DNA from: JABDBE01 sp049585795
Lineage (GTDB): Bacteria > Acidobacteriota > Terriglobia > Terriglobales > Acidobacteriaceae
Assembly: GCA_049585795.1 (NCBI GenBank)
Contig: JBAVAQ010000067.1
Location: 62,001-126,000 of the forward strand
Reading direction: 5' to 3'
Length of the DNA stretch: 64,000 nucleotides
The notes under the pieces were generated by a model. The model was not told where the DNA came from, searched no databases, and saw only the letters and a list, made by a program, of their open reading frames with translations. A program made the position numbers and the translations under genes. Positions 45,373 to 54,563 of this stretch are shown in pieces (the first letter of the stretch is position 1; every line of letters begins with the position of its first letter).

Positions 45373-46083
45373 ATGAGCACGCATTCAGCGACGAAAGTTG
45401 AGTTTGAAGCGATCCCCCGCAGCAAGGTCTACCAGGAAGTTGCCAGGCAGCTCGAACGGCGTATTACCGAAGAGTTGAAACCCGGTGACCTGCTGCCTCC
45501 GGAACGCGAGCTGGTGCAAATGCTTGGGGTCAGCCGGGGCTCGGTGCGCGATGCCATCCGCAGCTTGGAATTGATGGGCTTGCTCGAACCGCGACAAGGC
45601 ATCGGGACGGTAGTTCGCGACCCAGCCGCTGCGCCCGCCAATCTCCTGACTGCGGCGCTGTTGCAGCAGCAGAAAACGATTCGCGAACTGCTCGAAGTCC
45701 GCAAAATGATCGAGCCGCCACTGGCCGGCCGCGCCGCACTGCACGTTTCTGCGGCTGAACTCGCTGAGATGGAGCAAATCCTGATTCGACAGGAAGAGAA
45801 AGTACGCCGCGGCGAACTCGCTATCGACGAAGACTCGGAGTTTCATTACGCCATTGCTTTGGCATCCGACAACACCGTGATTCTGAAGGTGGTAGACAGT
45901 CTGATGGATTTGTTGCGTGAAACCAGGGAACGCTCTTTGCAGATGGAGGGACGGCAGGAGAAATCGCTTGCCGGACACTACTGCATCCTTGGCGCCTTGA
46001 AGCAAGGGGACGCGGCGGCCTCTGAGGCGGCCATGCGCCAGCACTTGCAGGAAATAGAAAAGATCGTAATGCAAAAGCTGTAA
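45373..46083 (+). CDS. FadR-type GntR regulator of the oxalate operon
   Basis: A 236-residue GntR-family protein. The winged HTH is QLERRITEELKPGDLLPPER, LVQMLGVSRGSVRDAIRSLE, LLEPRQGIGTVV. The C-terminal FCD domain has metal-ligand-type residues (EFHYAIALAS, GHYCILGALK, RQHLQEIE). FCD regulators commonly sense organic acids. The stop is only 18 bases before the oxidoreductase gamma-delta gene, so it is in the same operon and likely senses the substrate or a product. Confidence 0.88.
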   Translation: MSTHSATKVEFEAIPRSKVYQEVARQLERRITEELKPGDLLPPERELVQMLGVSRGSVRDAIRSLELMGLLEPRQGIGTVVRDPAAAPANLLTAALLQQQKTIRELLEVRKMIEPPLAGRAALHVSAAELAEMEQILIRQEEKVRRGELAIDEDSEFHYAIALASDNTVILKVVDSLMDLLRETRERSLQMEGRQEKSLAGHYCILGALKQGDAAASEAAMRQHLQEIEKIVMQKL

Positions 46084-46101
46084 AAGAATGGAGGTTGCCA
46101 A

Positions 46102-47283
46102 ATGGGACAGTTATTCGCGGTTGAGGTAATTTACCGGGGGGTTTTTCAGAAAACCCTCGCGAAAAACATCACGCGCGACATCGTTCTCGCCGCGCACAAC
46201 CAAGGCAAACTGGGCGTTTCCTTCGGTCGTTATGGAGATGCTCCGGAACGGAACGGCATTCCCGCCAAGAGTTTTGCCATCGTCGCTGACGATGAACAGA
46301 CCCTCGAAGCCGGAATGGCGCAATACGAACCGAAACAACTCGATCTGACTGTGGTTCTCGATGACACGCTCTGCAAGGGCGCCGAGTCGTGGGCATGGTA
46401 CGGGTTGCAGCCAGTGCATCATGCGCTCAAACCGGGACACACTCTCATCGTGATTTCCCGCGACGACGCACCAGAACTGCTGAAGAACATTCACCGACGG
46501 GAAGAGCCTTACAAGCTGGGAATCATCAAGGGCGTTACCAGTTTCTCCGGCATGTGGGTCTACAAAGATGATCACACGGACGTACGTGTCCTCGGCGCCA
46601 TCGCCAAGGTCCTGCCTCAGGTGTTGACCATCGAGGCGGTGGAGAAATTCATCAACGATAAGCTGAAGAGCTCACTGAAGGTCACGTCGGCTCGCAACGC
46701 TTATGATCGCTTTTCGAGTATTGAGGTGAAAGCGGGCGTAGGCAATCCCGAAGAGCTGTTCAAGTTCGATCTGCCGCGCTGGGAAGACATGCGTTGCGGC
46801 GTATCCATCAAAGGTCAGCCGCAAGGCGGCGTGTTCGCCGATCCAGTCACTGGAAAGGTTGGCGGTTTCCGGCCAGCCCGCAACGAACTGTTCAAAAAAT
46901 ACTCGACGCGCACCCAACGGCCGGTGGTGAACTTCTCCACCTGCACCAAGTGCACGCTGTGCTGGCTGAACTGTCCGGATGCCGCATTCGACGTTACCAC
47001 CGAAGGTACTTACGACGTCAACCTCGAAGCCTGCTGCGGTTGCGGCATCTGCGAGGAAGTTTGCCCGGTGAAGGATTGCGTCACCATGGTGAACGAGTCC
47101 GAATTCCACGGCAACGACAGCCAATGGGCGGCGTTCGAGAAAGACAAGGACGCATACCTGAAATGGCTGGAAGCCACGATTGAGAAAGCCGAGCCGATCG
47201 AAAAGCGATCGCATGGTTTCCGTTATCGCGGCCAATACAAAGAACAGGTCCCCGAGGCCCTGGAAGTCGCAAAGAAAGGCTAA
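46102..47283 (+). CDS. oxalate oxidoreductase gamma-delta fusion subunit
   Basis: A 393-residue subunit of a 2-oxoacid:ferredoxin oxidoreductase. Residues about 1-200 are the gamma domain (GLQPVHHALKPGHTLIVISR, LGAIAKVLPQV). The C-terminal part is an 8Fe ferredoxin domain with CTKCTLCWLNCP (from residue 281) and CCGCGICEEVCP (from residue 311). It takes electrons from the TPP site to external ferredoxin. Gamma and delta are fused, as in oxalate oxidoreductase. GGAGG precedes the ATG. Alpha and beta genes follow. A pyruvate or other 2-oxoacid enzyme is the alternative, but the alpha subunit argues for oxalate. Confidence 0.85.
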   Translation: MGQLFAVEVIYRGVFQKTLAKNITRDIVLAAHNQGKLGVSFGRYGDAPERNGIPAKSFAIVADDEQTLEAGMAQYEPKQLDLTVVLDDTLCKGAESWAWYGLQPVHHALKPGHTLIVISRDDAPELLKNIHRREEPYKLGIIKGVTSFSGMWVYKDDHTDVRVLGAIAKVLPQVLTIEAVEKFINDKLKSSLKVTSARNAYDRFSSIEVKAGVGNPEELFKFDLPRWEDMRCGVSIKGQPQGGVFADPVTGKVGGFRPARNELFKKYSTRTQRPVVNFSTCTKCTLCWLNCPDAAFDVTTEGTYDVNLEACCGCGICEEVCPVKDCVTMVNESEFHGNDSQWAAFEKDKDAYLKWLEATIEKAEPIEKRSHGFRYRGQYKEQVPEALEVAKKG

Positions 47284-47323
47284 TGCCCCGAAGGGGAGCA
47301 ACCTGAATACTAAGGAGATTGAA

Positions 47324-48559
47324 ATGGCGACATTAACAATACCGGTTGAGGAAACGAAGAAACCCTTGGAACAGGAAGCCCTGATTACCGGCGCCGAGGC
47401 CATTGCGATTGCCTGCAAATTGGCCAACGTCGACGTAGTCACGGCTTACCCGATCCGACCTTATGACACGGTCATGCAGTACATCAGCCAGTTGGTAGCA
47501 GACGGCGAAATGGACTGCGAATATATCGTGGCGGAAGGTGAACATTCACAATTTGAAATCGTAAAGCACGCGTCGGCTTGCGGAGCGCGCGTGTTCTGCG
47601 GTTCGAGCGGCGTGGGCTGGATGTACGCCATGGAAGCGCTGACCGTAACCCCGGCACTGCGCATTCCGATGATCGCAATGGTGGGCAACCGGGCGCTCGA
47701 TGATCCCGGCGCCTTCGGCGTCGAACACAACGATGCGCTCGCCGTCCGCGACCTGGGTTGGATGCTGACCTGGGTCGATACCGCCCAGGAAGCGTTAGAC
47801 ACTGCTCTGATTGCCTATCGTGTGGCGGAAGATCGCCGCATGTTCGTTCCTCTGGCGATCAGTTGTGATGGCGCGTTCCTCACCCACTCGCAAGCCTTGG
47901 TGCAGATCCCGTCACAGGAGCAGGTAAACAAATTCCTGCCTCGCTACAACCGCGGCGATCTGCTGCTTCATCCCGACAACGTCATTTCGGTGGCCCCGCA
48001 GGCCAACGAGGATTGGGTAATGGAGGTTCGGCGGCAGAACTACGGCGTCACCGAAATTGCCTGCGATGTGATTCGCGAAGTCTATGCTGACTTCGAGAAA
48101 ACTTTCGGACGCAAATACGGCAATCCGTTCTTCGAAGAGTACATGACGGAAGATGCGGACGTCGTGCTGCTGGGCATGGGAACGATTTCGACGCCGGTCC
48201 GGGTCGCAATCAGGAAGATGCGCGAGGAAGGCAAGAAAGTTGGCTTCGTGCGCCTGCGCTGGTTCCGGCCGTTTGCTGGTCCAGAGATCGCCAAGTGCCT
48301 GGAACGTTTCAAGGCCATTGGCGTAATCGATCGCGACTTCTCGTTCGGTTCCCCGAACCTGAGTGGCGTGGTGGCGACGGAAGTTCGGTCCGCGATGTAC
48401 ACCGGCAGCAGCACCAGGCCGCCGGTCATTGGTTTCATCGGTGGGCTGGGTGGCCGCGAAATCACAGTGCCAGACGTGGAACAGACGACGGACGTCGTCT
48501 TCAACGCGGCAAAAGGCAAAGCGGAACCGCTGACGCAATGGATTGGGCTGCGGGGATAA
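47324..48559 (+). CDS. oxalate oxidoreductase alpha subunit
   Basis: A 411-residue alpha subunit; TAAGGAG precedes ATG 47324. In pyruvate enzymes the substrate loop reads YPITP. Here it is TAYPIRPYDTVMQY, with Arg45 in place of Thr. A second Arg (Arg123, in MVGNRALDDPGAFGVEHNDA) lies exactly 78 residues later. In Moorella oxalate oxidoreductase the two oxalate-binding arginines are Arg31 and Arg109, also 78 apart. This strongly suggests the reaction oxalate to 2 CO2 with two electrons to ferredoxin, without CoA. The substrate itself remains inferred. Confidence 0.85.
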   Translation: MATLTIPVEETKKPLEQEALITGAEAIAIACKLANVDVVTAYPIRPYDTVMQYISQLVADGEMDCEYIVAEGEHSQFEIVKHASACGARVFCGSSGVGWMYAMEALTVTPALRIPMIAMVGNRALDDPGAFGVEHNDALAVRDLGWMLTWVDTAQEALDTALIAYRVAEDRRMFVPLAISCDGAFLTHSQALVQIPSQEQVNKFLPRYNRGDLLLHPDNVISVAPQANEDWVMEVRRQNYGVTEIACDVIREVYADFEKTFGRKYGNPFFEEYMTEDADVVLLGMGTISTPVRVAIRKMREEGKKVGFVRLRWFRPFAGPEIAKCLERFKAIGVIDRDFSFGSPNLSGVVATEVRSAMYTGSSTRPPVIGFIGGLGGREITVPDVEQTTDVVFNAAKGKAEPLTQWIGLRG

Positions 48560-48608
48560 CGCCAGCTCGACGCGTGGCGTTATTCATAGCCGGAAAGGAC
48601 AAAAACAA

Positions 48609-49622
48609 ATGAGCACATTCGTAGATGAAAAACCGACGCAAAACCTGGAGCCCTTCAAAGGAGTCAAGAAGGTTCCACACGAGGAATATTACACATCCGG
48701 CCACCGCACCTGCCAGGGCTGCGAGTCTGCGCAAATCATGAAACTGATGGCGAAGGCTGCAGGTCCCAGAACCGTCGTTCTGGGCAGCACCGGCTGTATG
48801 TACGTGGCTAATACCTCTTACTACGCTACCCCCTGGGGAGTTCCCTGGATGCATACGCAACTCGGAAGCTCAGGCTCGGGCGCGCTGGGAGCGGCGGCGG
48901 CATTCCGCGTCCAGATGCGCAAGGGCTACATCAAGGATGAGCCGCTTAACGTCATTGCCTTCTGCGGCGATGGCGGCGGCGCGGACATGGGTCTGGGAGC
49001 GATCTCAGCCACCATGTGCCATCCCGACTACAACCTGCTGATCCTGATGTACGACAACGAGTCTTATGCCAATACCGATATCCAGATTTCCGGGTCATCG
49101 CCCTATGGCGTCAACACTTCGTTCAGCACGCCGGGAAAAGTAAAGCGGATCATGAATCACCGCTGGAAGAAAAACATGGCGCCCCTCATTGCGGCTGGCC
49201 ATCCCACAGTGAAGTATGTAGGAACCATTTCTACGTCCTATCCGCTGCAGGCGATGAACCACGTTCGCAAGGCGCTGTCCATCGGCGGTCCAACGTTCAT
49301 TCACTGCCTCAACCCTTGTCCGAAGGGCTGGGATTTCGATCCCGTGCTTTCCTTCGAGCTGGGCGAACTGGCGGTGAATACCGGCATTTGGCCTCTGTAT
49401 GAAATCGAAAACGGCAAGCTGAAGCTGTATGGCAAAACCGAACAGATCGCCAAAGGGAAATTCAAGCGCCTGCCGGTTCGTGATTACTTGCTCAAGCAGG
49501 GAAGGTTCGCGCACTTTATCGAGGAAGACATCGATTACTTCCAGAGCAAGATTGACGAAATGTGGAACAAGTGGCTGGTGCCGGGAATCATTCCGCTCCA
49601 GAAGGATCTCGAAACCGAATAA
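48609..49622 (+). CDS. oxalate oxidoreductase beta (TPP-binding) subunit
   Basis: A 337-residue beta subunit. The TPP motif is AFCGDGGGADMGLGAISATM followed by CHPDYNLLILMYDNESYANT (GDG...N). Cluster ligands are CQGC near the N-terminus, GSTGCMYVAN and the HCLNPCP region, for one 4Fe-4S cluster next to TPP. AAAGGA precedes ATG 48609. It pairs with alpha to form the active site. The operon ends here with a strong terminator. Confidence 0.88.
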   Translation: MSTFVDEKPTQNLEPFKGVKKVPHEEYYTSGHRTCQGCESAQIMKLMAKAAGPRTVVLGSTGCMYVANTSYYATPWGVPWMHTQLGSSGSGALGAAAAFRVQMRKGYIKDEPLNVIAFCGDGGGADMGLGAISATMCHPDYNLLILMYDNESYANTDIQISGSSPYGVNTSFSTPGKVKRIMNHRWKKNMAPLIAAGHPTVKYVGTISTSYPLQAMNHVRKALSIGGPTFIHCLNPCPKGWDFDPVLSFELGELAVNTGIWPLYEIENGKLKLYGKTEQIAKGKFKRLPVRDYLLKQGRFAHFIEEDIDYFQSKIDEMWNKWLVPGIIPLQKDLETE

Positions 49623-49657
49623 ACCCGCCCGCCCTCTCGACCAGGGGGCGGGTTTTT
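49621..49657 (+). terminator. intrinsic terminator after the oxidoreductase genes
   Basis: AAACCCGCCC (49621-49630) pairs with GGGCGGGTTT (49646-49655), followed by a T5 run (49653-49657). The stem begins within the beta-subunit stop codon. Confidence 0.85.
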
Positions 49658-49735
49658 CCATTGCCCGGATTGAACTCCGGCGGAGTGCATGAGAGACGAC
49701 TTGTAAACGAATATCAATTTCCAGGAGGGTACCCC

Positions 49736-51130
49736 ATGGCCACAAACGTGACCTCCTTTGTCCATCCCGAACCCACGCTCGGCAAGTTTGCTGGAAACCG
49801 TTGGATCCAGCTGGTGTGCGGTATCGTCGCGATGATCGTCATATCCAACTATCAGTACGCCTTTACGCTCTTCACGCCAGGCATGAAACAGACCTTTACG
49901 GGAGTGCCTTACGCGAAAATAGCGGCGGTGTTCTCGGCGTTTATTCTGTTCGAAACATGGCCCATGCCTGTGGCAGGGTACTTTGTCGATAAATTTGGTA
50001 TCCGCAAGCTCATGACGTTCGGTGCGACCTGTATCGCGTTGGGATGGGTGCTGGGTGGGACCATCGCCAAATCTCCGTTTGACCTGTACATCTATTACGG
50101 CGTCATTTCCGGAACCGGCGCGGGAATCATCTACATTTCCTGCATTGCCAATGCGGTGAAATGGTTTCCGGATCGCAGGGGATTGGCAGTTGGGCTGACT
50201 GCCGCAGGCTTCGGAGGCGGTGCCGCTCTTTCGGTCATCCCGATTGCCGCCACAATCCACAACATGGGTTGGGCCAGGGCGATGGCTGTGTGGGGGATTG
50301 CCCAAGGCATTATCGCGCTGACTGCTGCAATGATCCTTCATCATCCGCCTGCAGGATGGGCCCCTGCCGGATGGGACCAGCGCGCAAAACAAGTACACAA
50401 AGCTGTCGCACAGTCGAAGGTGAATTTTACCTGGATTCAAACTCTGGGCAGACCCGAGTTTTATTTCCTCTACGCAATGTTTTTCTTTGCTTGTGCCGGC
50501 GGGCTGATCGCCACCGCGAACCTTTCGCAAATTGCCAAGTCGCTCCACGTGAGCGATGCGAGAGTTTTGGGGTTCGCGATTGTTCCGTTGGCTGTAACTC
50601 TGACGTCCGCCTGTAACGCTTTGTCCCGAATCTTGTGGGGCACGGTTTCGGATCGGCTCGGACGCGAATGGACCATGTTCATAACCTTTGGCGTCGAAGC
50701 GGTGCTGGTATTCCTGGTGACAAAAATCGCCGGAAGGCCGATCGCGTTTGTGGTGCTGTTCTCCTTCGTCTTCCTTTTCTGGGGTGAGATATTTTCCCTG
50801 TTCTCGGCGACAACGGGAGATGTGTTCGGCCCCAAGAACGCCTCTGCCAACTATGGCATGGTGTACACGAGCAAAGGAGCAGCTTCCGTTTTTGCCGGGT
50901 TTGGGGCGGCGGCGCTGGCTGCGTACTTTGGCGGTTCCTTCTCTGTGCCGTTCTACATTTCGAGTGTCCTGTGTGGGATTGCGGCCATCTTCTCTCTCTT
51001 CGTCCTTAGGCCACTGGTGAGGAACAGAATTGCGAAAGAAGCGCCATTACCGGCGGCGAAGCCAGCAGCATTGGCGCCAAAGCTAAACGAAGAGAAGCAG
51101 GAAGAGAAACATCTGGTTGGAGTCGCATAG
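49736..51130 (+). CDS. OxlT-type oxalate/formate transporter (MFS)
   Basis: A 464-residue major-facilitator protein with 12 predicted helices: YQYAFTLFTPGMKQTFTGVP, GYFVDKFGIRKLMTFGATCI, GTGAGIIYISCIANAVKWFP, NALSRILWGTVSDRLGREWT. The overall layout, including CNALSRILWGTVSDR, fits the oxalate/formate antiporter family. CCAGGAGGGT precedes ATG 49736. Its place just after the oxalate oxidoreductase terminator supports oxalate uptake, perhaps in exchange for formate, carbonate or protons. The C-terminal tail is charged. Confidence 0.85.
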   Translation: MATNVTSFVHPEPTLGKFAGNRWIQLVCGIVAMIVISNYQYAFTLFTPGMKQTFTGVPYAKIAAVFSAFILFETWPMPVAGYFVDKFGIRKLMTFGATCIALGWVLGGTIAKSPFDLYIYYGVISGTGAGIIYISCIANAVKWFPDRRGLAVGLTAAGFGGGAALSVIPIAATIHNMGWARAMAVWGIAQGIIALTAAMILHHPPAGWAPAGWDQRAKQVHKAVAQSKVNFTWIQTLGRPEFYFLYAMFFFACAGGLIATANLSQIAKSLHVSDARVLGFAIVPLAVTLTSACNALSRILWGTVSDRLGREWTMFITFGVEAVLVFLVTKIAGRPIAFVVLFSFVFLFWGEIFSLFSATTGDVFGPKNASANYGMVYTSKGAASVFAGFGAAALAAYFGGSFSVPFYISSVLCGIAAIFSLFVLRPLVRNRIAKEAPLPAAKPAALAPKLNEEKQEEKHLVGVA

Positions 51131-51223
51131 ACTGACTGTTTCTGAGGTCGGCGCACAGTTAGCGTAGTGGCGGGTTCGCAACTCCGCTTGATGAACCGGC
51201 TCTTTCCAGGCATCACACAAAAA

Positions 51224-51239
51224 TGTGATGCCTGTCACT
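51224..51239 (+). promoter_or_regulatory. Crp-type site upstream of the 53-aa gene and PatZ-like gene
   Basis: TGTGATGCCTGTCACT has half-sites TGTGA and TCACT, with an extra TCACA just upstream (51213-51217). A -10-like TATTTA at 51261-51266 places the centre near -41.5, the class-II activator position. The surrounding GGCATCACA/TGTGATGCC palindrome could also form a small hairpin. Confidence 0.55.
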
Positions 51240-51350
51240 GGAGGGCGGAGCTAAAGAGGTTATTTATAGGCTGTGATTCTTTCCCAGGCGAACTGCCCGA
51301 CGGAAGCATCGCATAGCGAATTAATAAGGCTGATCGAAAGGAGAGATCTT

Positions 51351-51512
51351 ATGGCTGCCCCATGCATTGTTCCACAACTGGAACCACCGGTCGAGGAAAA
51401 AACCTTACAGGCTGGTGAGCCGAAGCCGGTACCTCCTAAGCAACCGGCGCGAGGTATTGTGAGCGAAATATTTGAGGGACACGAAGATTTTCTTGGCTGG
51501 ACTCCCGATTGA
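51351..51512 (+). CDS. 53-residue protein linked to the oxalate cluster
   Basis: A short Pro-rich protein (EPPVEEKTLQAGEPKPVPPK) ending in a compact motif EIFEGHEDFLGWTPD. GAAAGGAGAG lies before ATG 51351, so translation looks real. No signal peptide or membrane segment. The Pro-rich linker plus a conserved-looking tail suggests a docking peptide for a larger partner. I recall similar C-terminal tails near oxalate transporters, but cannot verify it here. Confidence 0.6.
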   Translation: MAAPCIVPQLEPPVEEKTLQAGEPKPVPPKQPARGIVSEIFEGHEDFLGWTPD

Positions 51513-51745
51513 TTTTCGCGTTACCGCGATCGTAAGACTCGCTTCGAGATGGCTTCTCATTGAAATGTGAGGAGCCATTTTTGCAAGGCTTCGGCCTCCT
51601 GATTGGCATTTAACATTGGCAATTAACAAGGATCCGAGTGTTTCGGCGCGTGCCGACAACGCTGGGCGTGGACTGCGCGCAGGCACATTCGTACAATCGA
51701 AGTGTGGCAGGGCGCGCGGAGCCTCTGCCGCATGGGGGAAGTCTT

Positions 51746-54511
51746 GTGAAGGAGAACGTGGCTGGGCTCGCACCGCAGGTACAGGATCCATCACACGACG
51801 TTCTGCATTCAGAAGCGCGACCACTCGATTCGCTTTTCAAGCCGGATAGCGTCGCTGTCATCGGCGCCACCGAACGCGAGGGCAGCGTCGGCCGAGCAAT
51901 CGTATCCAATCTCCAGATCCCCGCATTTCGCAGCCAGATCTATCCGGTCAACCCGCAACATTCAAGTGTTCTTGGGATCACGGCTTGTCCGTCGATCGGT
52001 GATGTGCCCGAGGCAGTCGACCTGGCTGTGATCGTAACCCCGGCGGCCACAGTTCCTGAGATTGTCAGGGAGTGCGTGAAAGCGGGGGTGAAGTCAGCGA
52101 TCGTTATCTCGGCGGGATTTCGCGAACGCGGGGCTGATGGCCAGGCCCTCGAAAAGCGTGTCGCCGAAGAGTTGAGTGACGGGAAAATGCGATTGCTAGG
52201 CCCGAACTGCCTGGGCGTGATGAACCCTCGGTTCGGATTGAATGCGACTTTTGCACAAACCATCGCGCGTCCCGGCAACGTCGCGTTCTTGAGCCAGAGC
52301 GGCGCACTGCAGACAGCAATCCTCGACTGGAGTCTGCGCGAACAAGTTGGCTTTAGTGCATTTGTTTCCACCGGATCGATGCTCGATATCGGCTGGGGCG
52401 ACTTGATTGACTATTTCGGTGACGATCCTGGCACCCAAAGCATTCTGATTTATATGGAGTCCATCGGCGATGCGCGGGCTTTTTTGTCGGCTGCGCGGGA
52501 AGTTACCCTGACCAAGCCGATCATCGTCTTAAAAGCTGGGCGATCGGAAGCCGCGTCGAAAGCGGCGGCCTCGCACACCGGCGCCCTGACCGGCAGCGAT
52601 GACGTTCTCGAAGCGGCTTTTCGGCGCGCCGGCGTACTGCGGGTGAACAGCATTGCCGACCTTTTTTATATGGCGGAGGTACTGAGCAAACAGCCCCGGC
52701 CGCGGGGTCCGAAGTTGACCGTCCTGACCAATGCCGGCGGGCCTGGCGTGCTGGCCACGGATACGCTGATTGCCACAGGCGGCGAAGTTGCCACGCTTTC
52801 GACCGAATCGCTCGATGCGCTCAACCACTTTCTGCCCAAGCACTGGAGCCACGGCAACCCAATTGACATACTCGGCGACGCCGACCCAGAGCGCTATCAG
52901 CGTGCAGCCGAAATCGCACTCGCCGACCCCAATAGCGACGGCTTGCTTGTCATTCTCGCTCCGCAGGGAATGACGAATCCAGCTGATGTTGCCGAGCGAT
53001 TAAAGCCACACGCCCACGCGCACAGCAAGCCTCTGCTTGCCAGTTGGATGGGTGGAGATACGGTGGCCGGCGGCGACGTCATTCTGAATACCGCGGGAAT
53101 TCCGACCTTTGCTTATCCAGACACTGCCGCTCGAATTTTTACCCTGATGTGGCGCTATACCTACAACCTTCGCGGCATCTACGAGACCCCGGTCCTGGCG
53201 GATGGACCCGCGGATGAGACTGAAGCGCGTCGGAAGGTGCGCACACTCATCGAGGAAGCGCGCAGCCATGGGCGAACCCTGCTCACGGAATACGAATCCA
53301 AGCAACTGCTTGCGCTCTGTGGAATTCCAGCCGTCGAAACGCGGATCGCGCGCAGCCAGGAAGAAGCTGCGGCTGTAGCGGCAAAAATCGGGTTTCCTGT
53401 CGTCGTGAAATTACATTCCGAGACCATTACACACAAGAGCGAGGTTGGCGGTGTGAAGCTGAATCTGGCCGATGCCGAAGCGGTGCGCCAGGCCTATAAC
53501 GCGATCGAATCGTCCGTCACAAAGCGCGTGGGCCGCGAAAGCTTTCAGGGTGTAACGGTGCAACCGATGCTGAAAGCCGGCGGCTATGAGCTAATCGTCG
53601 GCAGCACAACCGACGCGCAATTCGGCCCCGTCGTCGTGTTTGGCTCGGGTGGGGAACTGGTGGAGGTCTATCGCGACCGAGCCCTCGCGTTACCGCCGCT
53701 TAACACTACCTTGGCACATCGACTGCTTGAGCAGACGCGGATTTTCAAAGCCTTATCCGGTGTTCGCGGTCGCAAAGCCATCGACATTGGGGCTCTAGAA
53801 GCTCTGTTAGTCCGGTTCAGCCGCCTCATCGTAGAAAATCCGGCGATCAAGGAAGCCGATATCAATCCTCTCGTCGCTTCCTCTGATCAGATCGTCGCGC
53901 TCGATGCCCGCTTTGTTCTGCACGACAAGAGTATCGGCGCGAGTGAGCTCCCCAAGTCAGCCATTCGGGCCTACCCCGTACAATATGTTTCGCCTTGGAC
54001 GATGAAAGATGGGACTACGGTGACTCTGCGGCCAATTCGCCCGGAAGATGAGCCCCTCATGGTGAAATTTCATGAAGCCCTTTCCGAACGCAGCGTCTTT
54101 CTCCGCTACTTTCAGTTGTCCAAGCTCAGCCAGCGTGTGGCGCACGACCGGCTGAGACGAATCTGTTTTCTCGACTACGACCGCGAAATTGCGATCGTCG
54201 CCGACCACACAGTGCCGCAAACCGGCGAGCACGTAATCCTCGCCATCGGGCGACTGAGCAAGCTTCACGGAAGACGCGCCGGCGAGGTCGCTCTTCTGGT
54301 GCGGGATGAGTATCAGCATCGAGGTTTAGGAATCGAGCTGCTTCGGCGGCTGATCCAGGTAGCGCGCGACGAGCACTTGGACTCGGTGCAGGCCTATATG
54401 CTTCGCGAGAACGTTGAAATGCGTGGTCTCATCGAGAAGCTCGGTTTTGTGGTCGAGCCCGCGGACGAGAGTGGAGTTCACCTGACGTCGCTTAGGTTAA
54501 ACGACGGATAA
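51746..54511 (+). CDS. PatZ-like ADP-forming acyl-CoA synthetase/GNAT acetyltransferase
   Basis: A 921-residue fusion. A CoA-binding domain (SVAVIGATEREGSVGRAIVS) and a ligase domain carry the phospho-His loop AASHTGALTGSDD (His277). An ATP-grasp domain (LLTEYESKQLLALCGIPAVE, FPVVVKLHSETITHKSEVGG) follows. A C-terminal GNAT domain (VTLRPIRPEDEPLMVKFHEA, VRDEYQHRGLGIELLRRLIQ) ends it. In PatZ/Pka proteins the synthetase half is inactive and the GNAT half acetylates proteins; here the His is present, so acetyl-CoA/ATP interconversion is also possible. GTG 51746 has GGGGA. E. coli patZ is CRP-activated, and a Crp-type site lies upstream here too. Confidence 0.85.
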   Translation: MKENVAGLAPQVQDPSHDVLHSEARPLDSLFKPDSVAVIGATEREGSVGRAIVSNLQIPAFRSQIYPVNPQHSSVLGITACPSIGDVPEAVDLAVIVTPAATVPEIVRECVKAGVKSAIVISAGFRERGADGQALEKRVAEELSDGKMRLLGPNCLGVMNPRFGLNATFAQTIARPGNVAFLSQSGALQTAILDWSLREQVGFSAFVSTGSMLDIGWGDLIDYFGDDPGTQSILIYMESIGDARAFLSAAREVTLTKPIIVLKAGRSEAASKAAASHTGALTGSDDVLEAAFRRAGVLRVNSIADLFYMAEVLSKQPRPRGPKLTVLTNAGGPGVLATDTLIATGGEVATLSTESLDALNHFLPKHWSHGNPIDILGDADPERYQRAAEIALADPNSDGLLVILAPQGMTNPADVAERLKPHAHAHSKPLLASWMGGDTVAGGDVILNTAGIPTFAYPDTAARIFTLMWRYTYNLRGIYETPVLADGPADETEARRKVRTLIEEARSHGRTLLTEYESKQLLALCGIPAVETRIARSQEEAAAVAAKIGFPVVVKLHSETITHKSEVGGVKLNLADAEAVRQAYNAIESSVTKRVGRESFQGVTVQPMLKAGGYELIVGSTTDAQFGPVVVFGSGGELVEVYRDRALALPPLNTTLAHRLLEQTRIFKALSGVRGRKAIDIGALEALLVRFSRLIVENPAIKEADINPLVASSDQIVALDARFVLHDKSIGASELPKSAIRAYPVQYVSPWTMKDGTTVTLRPIRPEDEPLMVKFHEALSERSVFLRYFQLSKLSQRVAHDRLRRICFLDYDREIAIVADHTVPQTGEHVILAIGRLSKLHGRRAGEVALLVRDEYQHRGLGIELLRRLIQVARDEHLDSVQAYMLRENVEMRGLIEKLGFVVEPADESGVHLTSLRLNDG

Positions 54512-54563
54512 ATTGTCTCGCTTTTGCGTCGGCTCAAAATCCGATGATCCGAGCACGAAAACT

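Noticed and set aside
47324..48559. Alpha subunit as pyruvate or 2-oxoglutarate:ferredoxin oxidoreductase
   Set aside because: The YPIRPYD and GNR arginine pair fits the oxalate enzyme better, and the flanking transporter is OxlT-like.
49095..50548. Long minus-strand frames opposite the oxidoreductase and transporter genes
   Set aside because: They mirror strong plus-strand coding sequence and have no motifs or ribosome sites.
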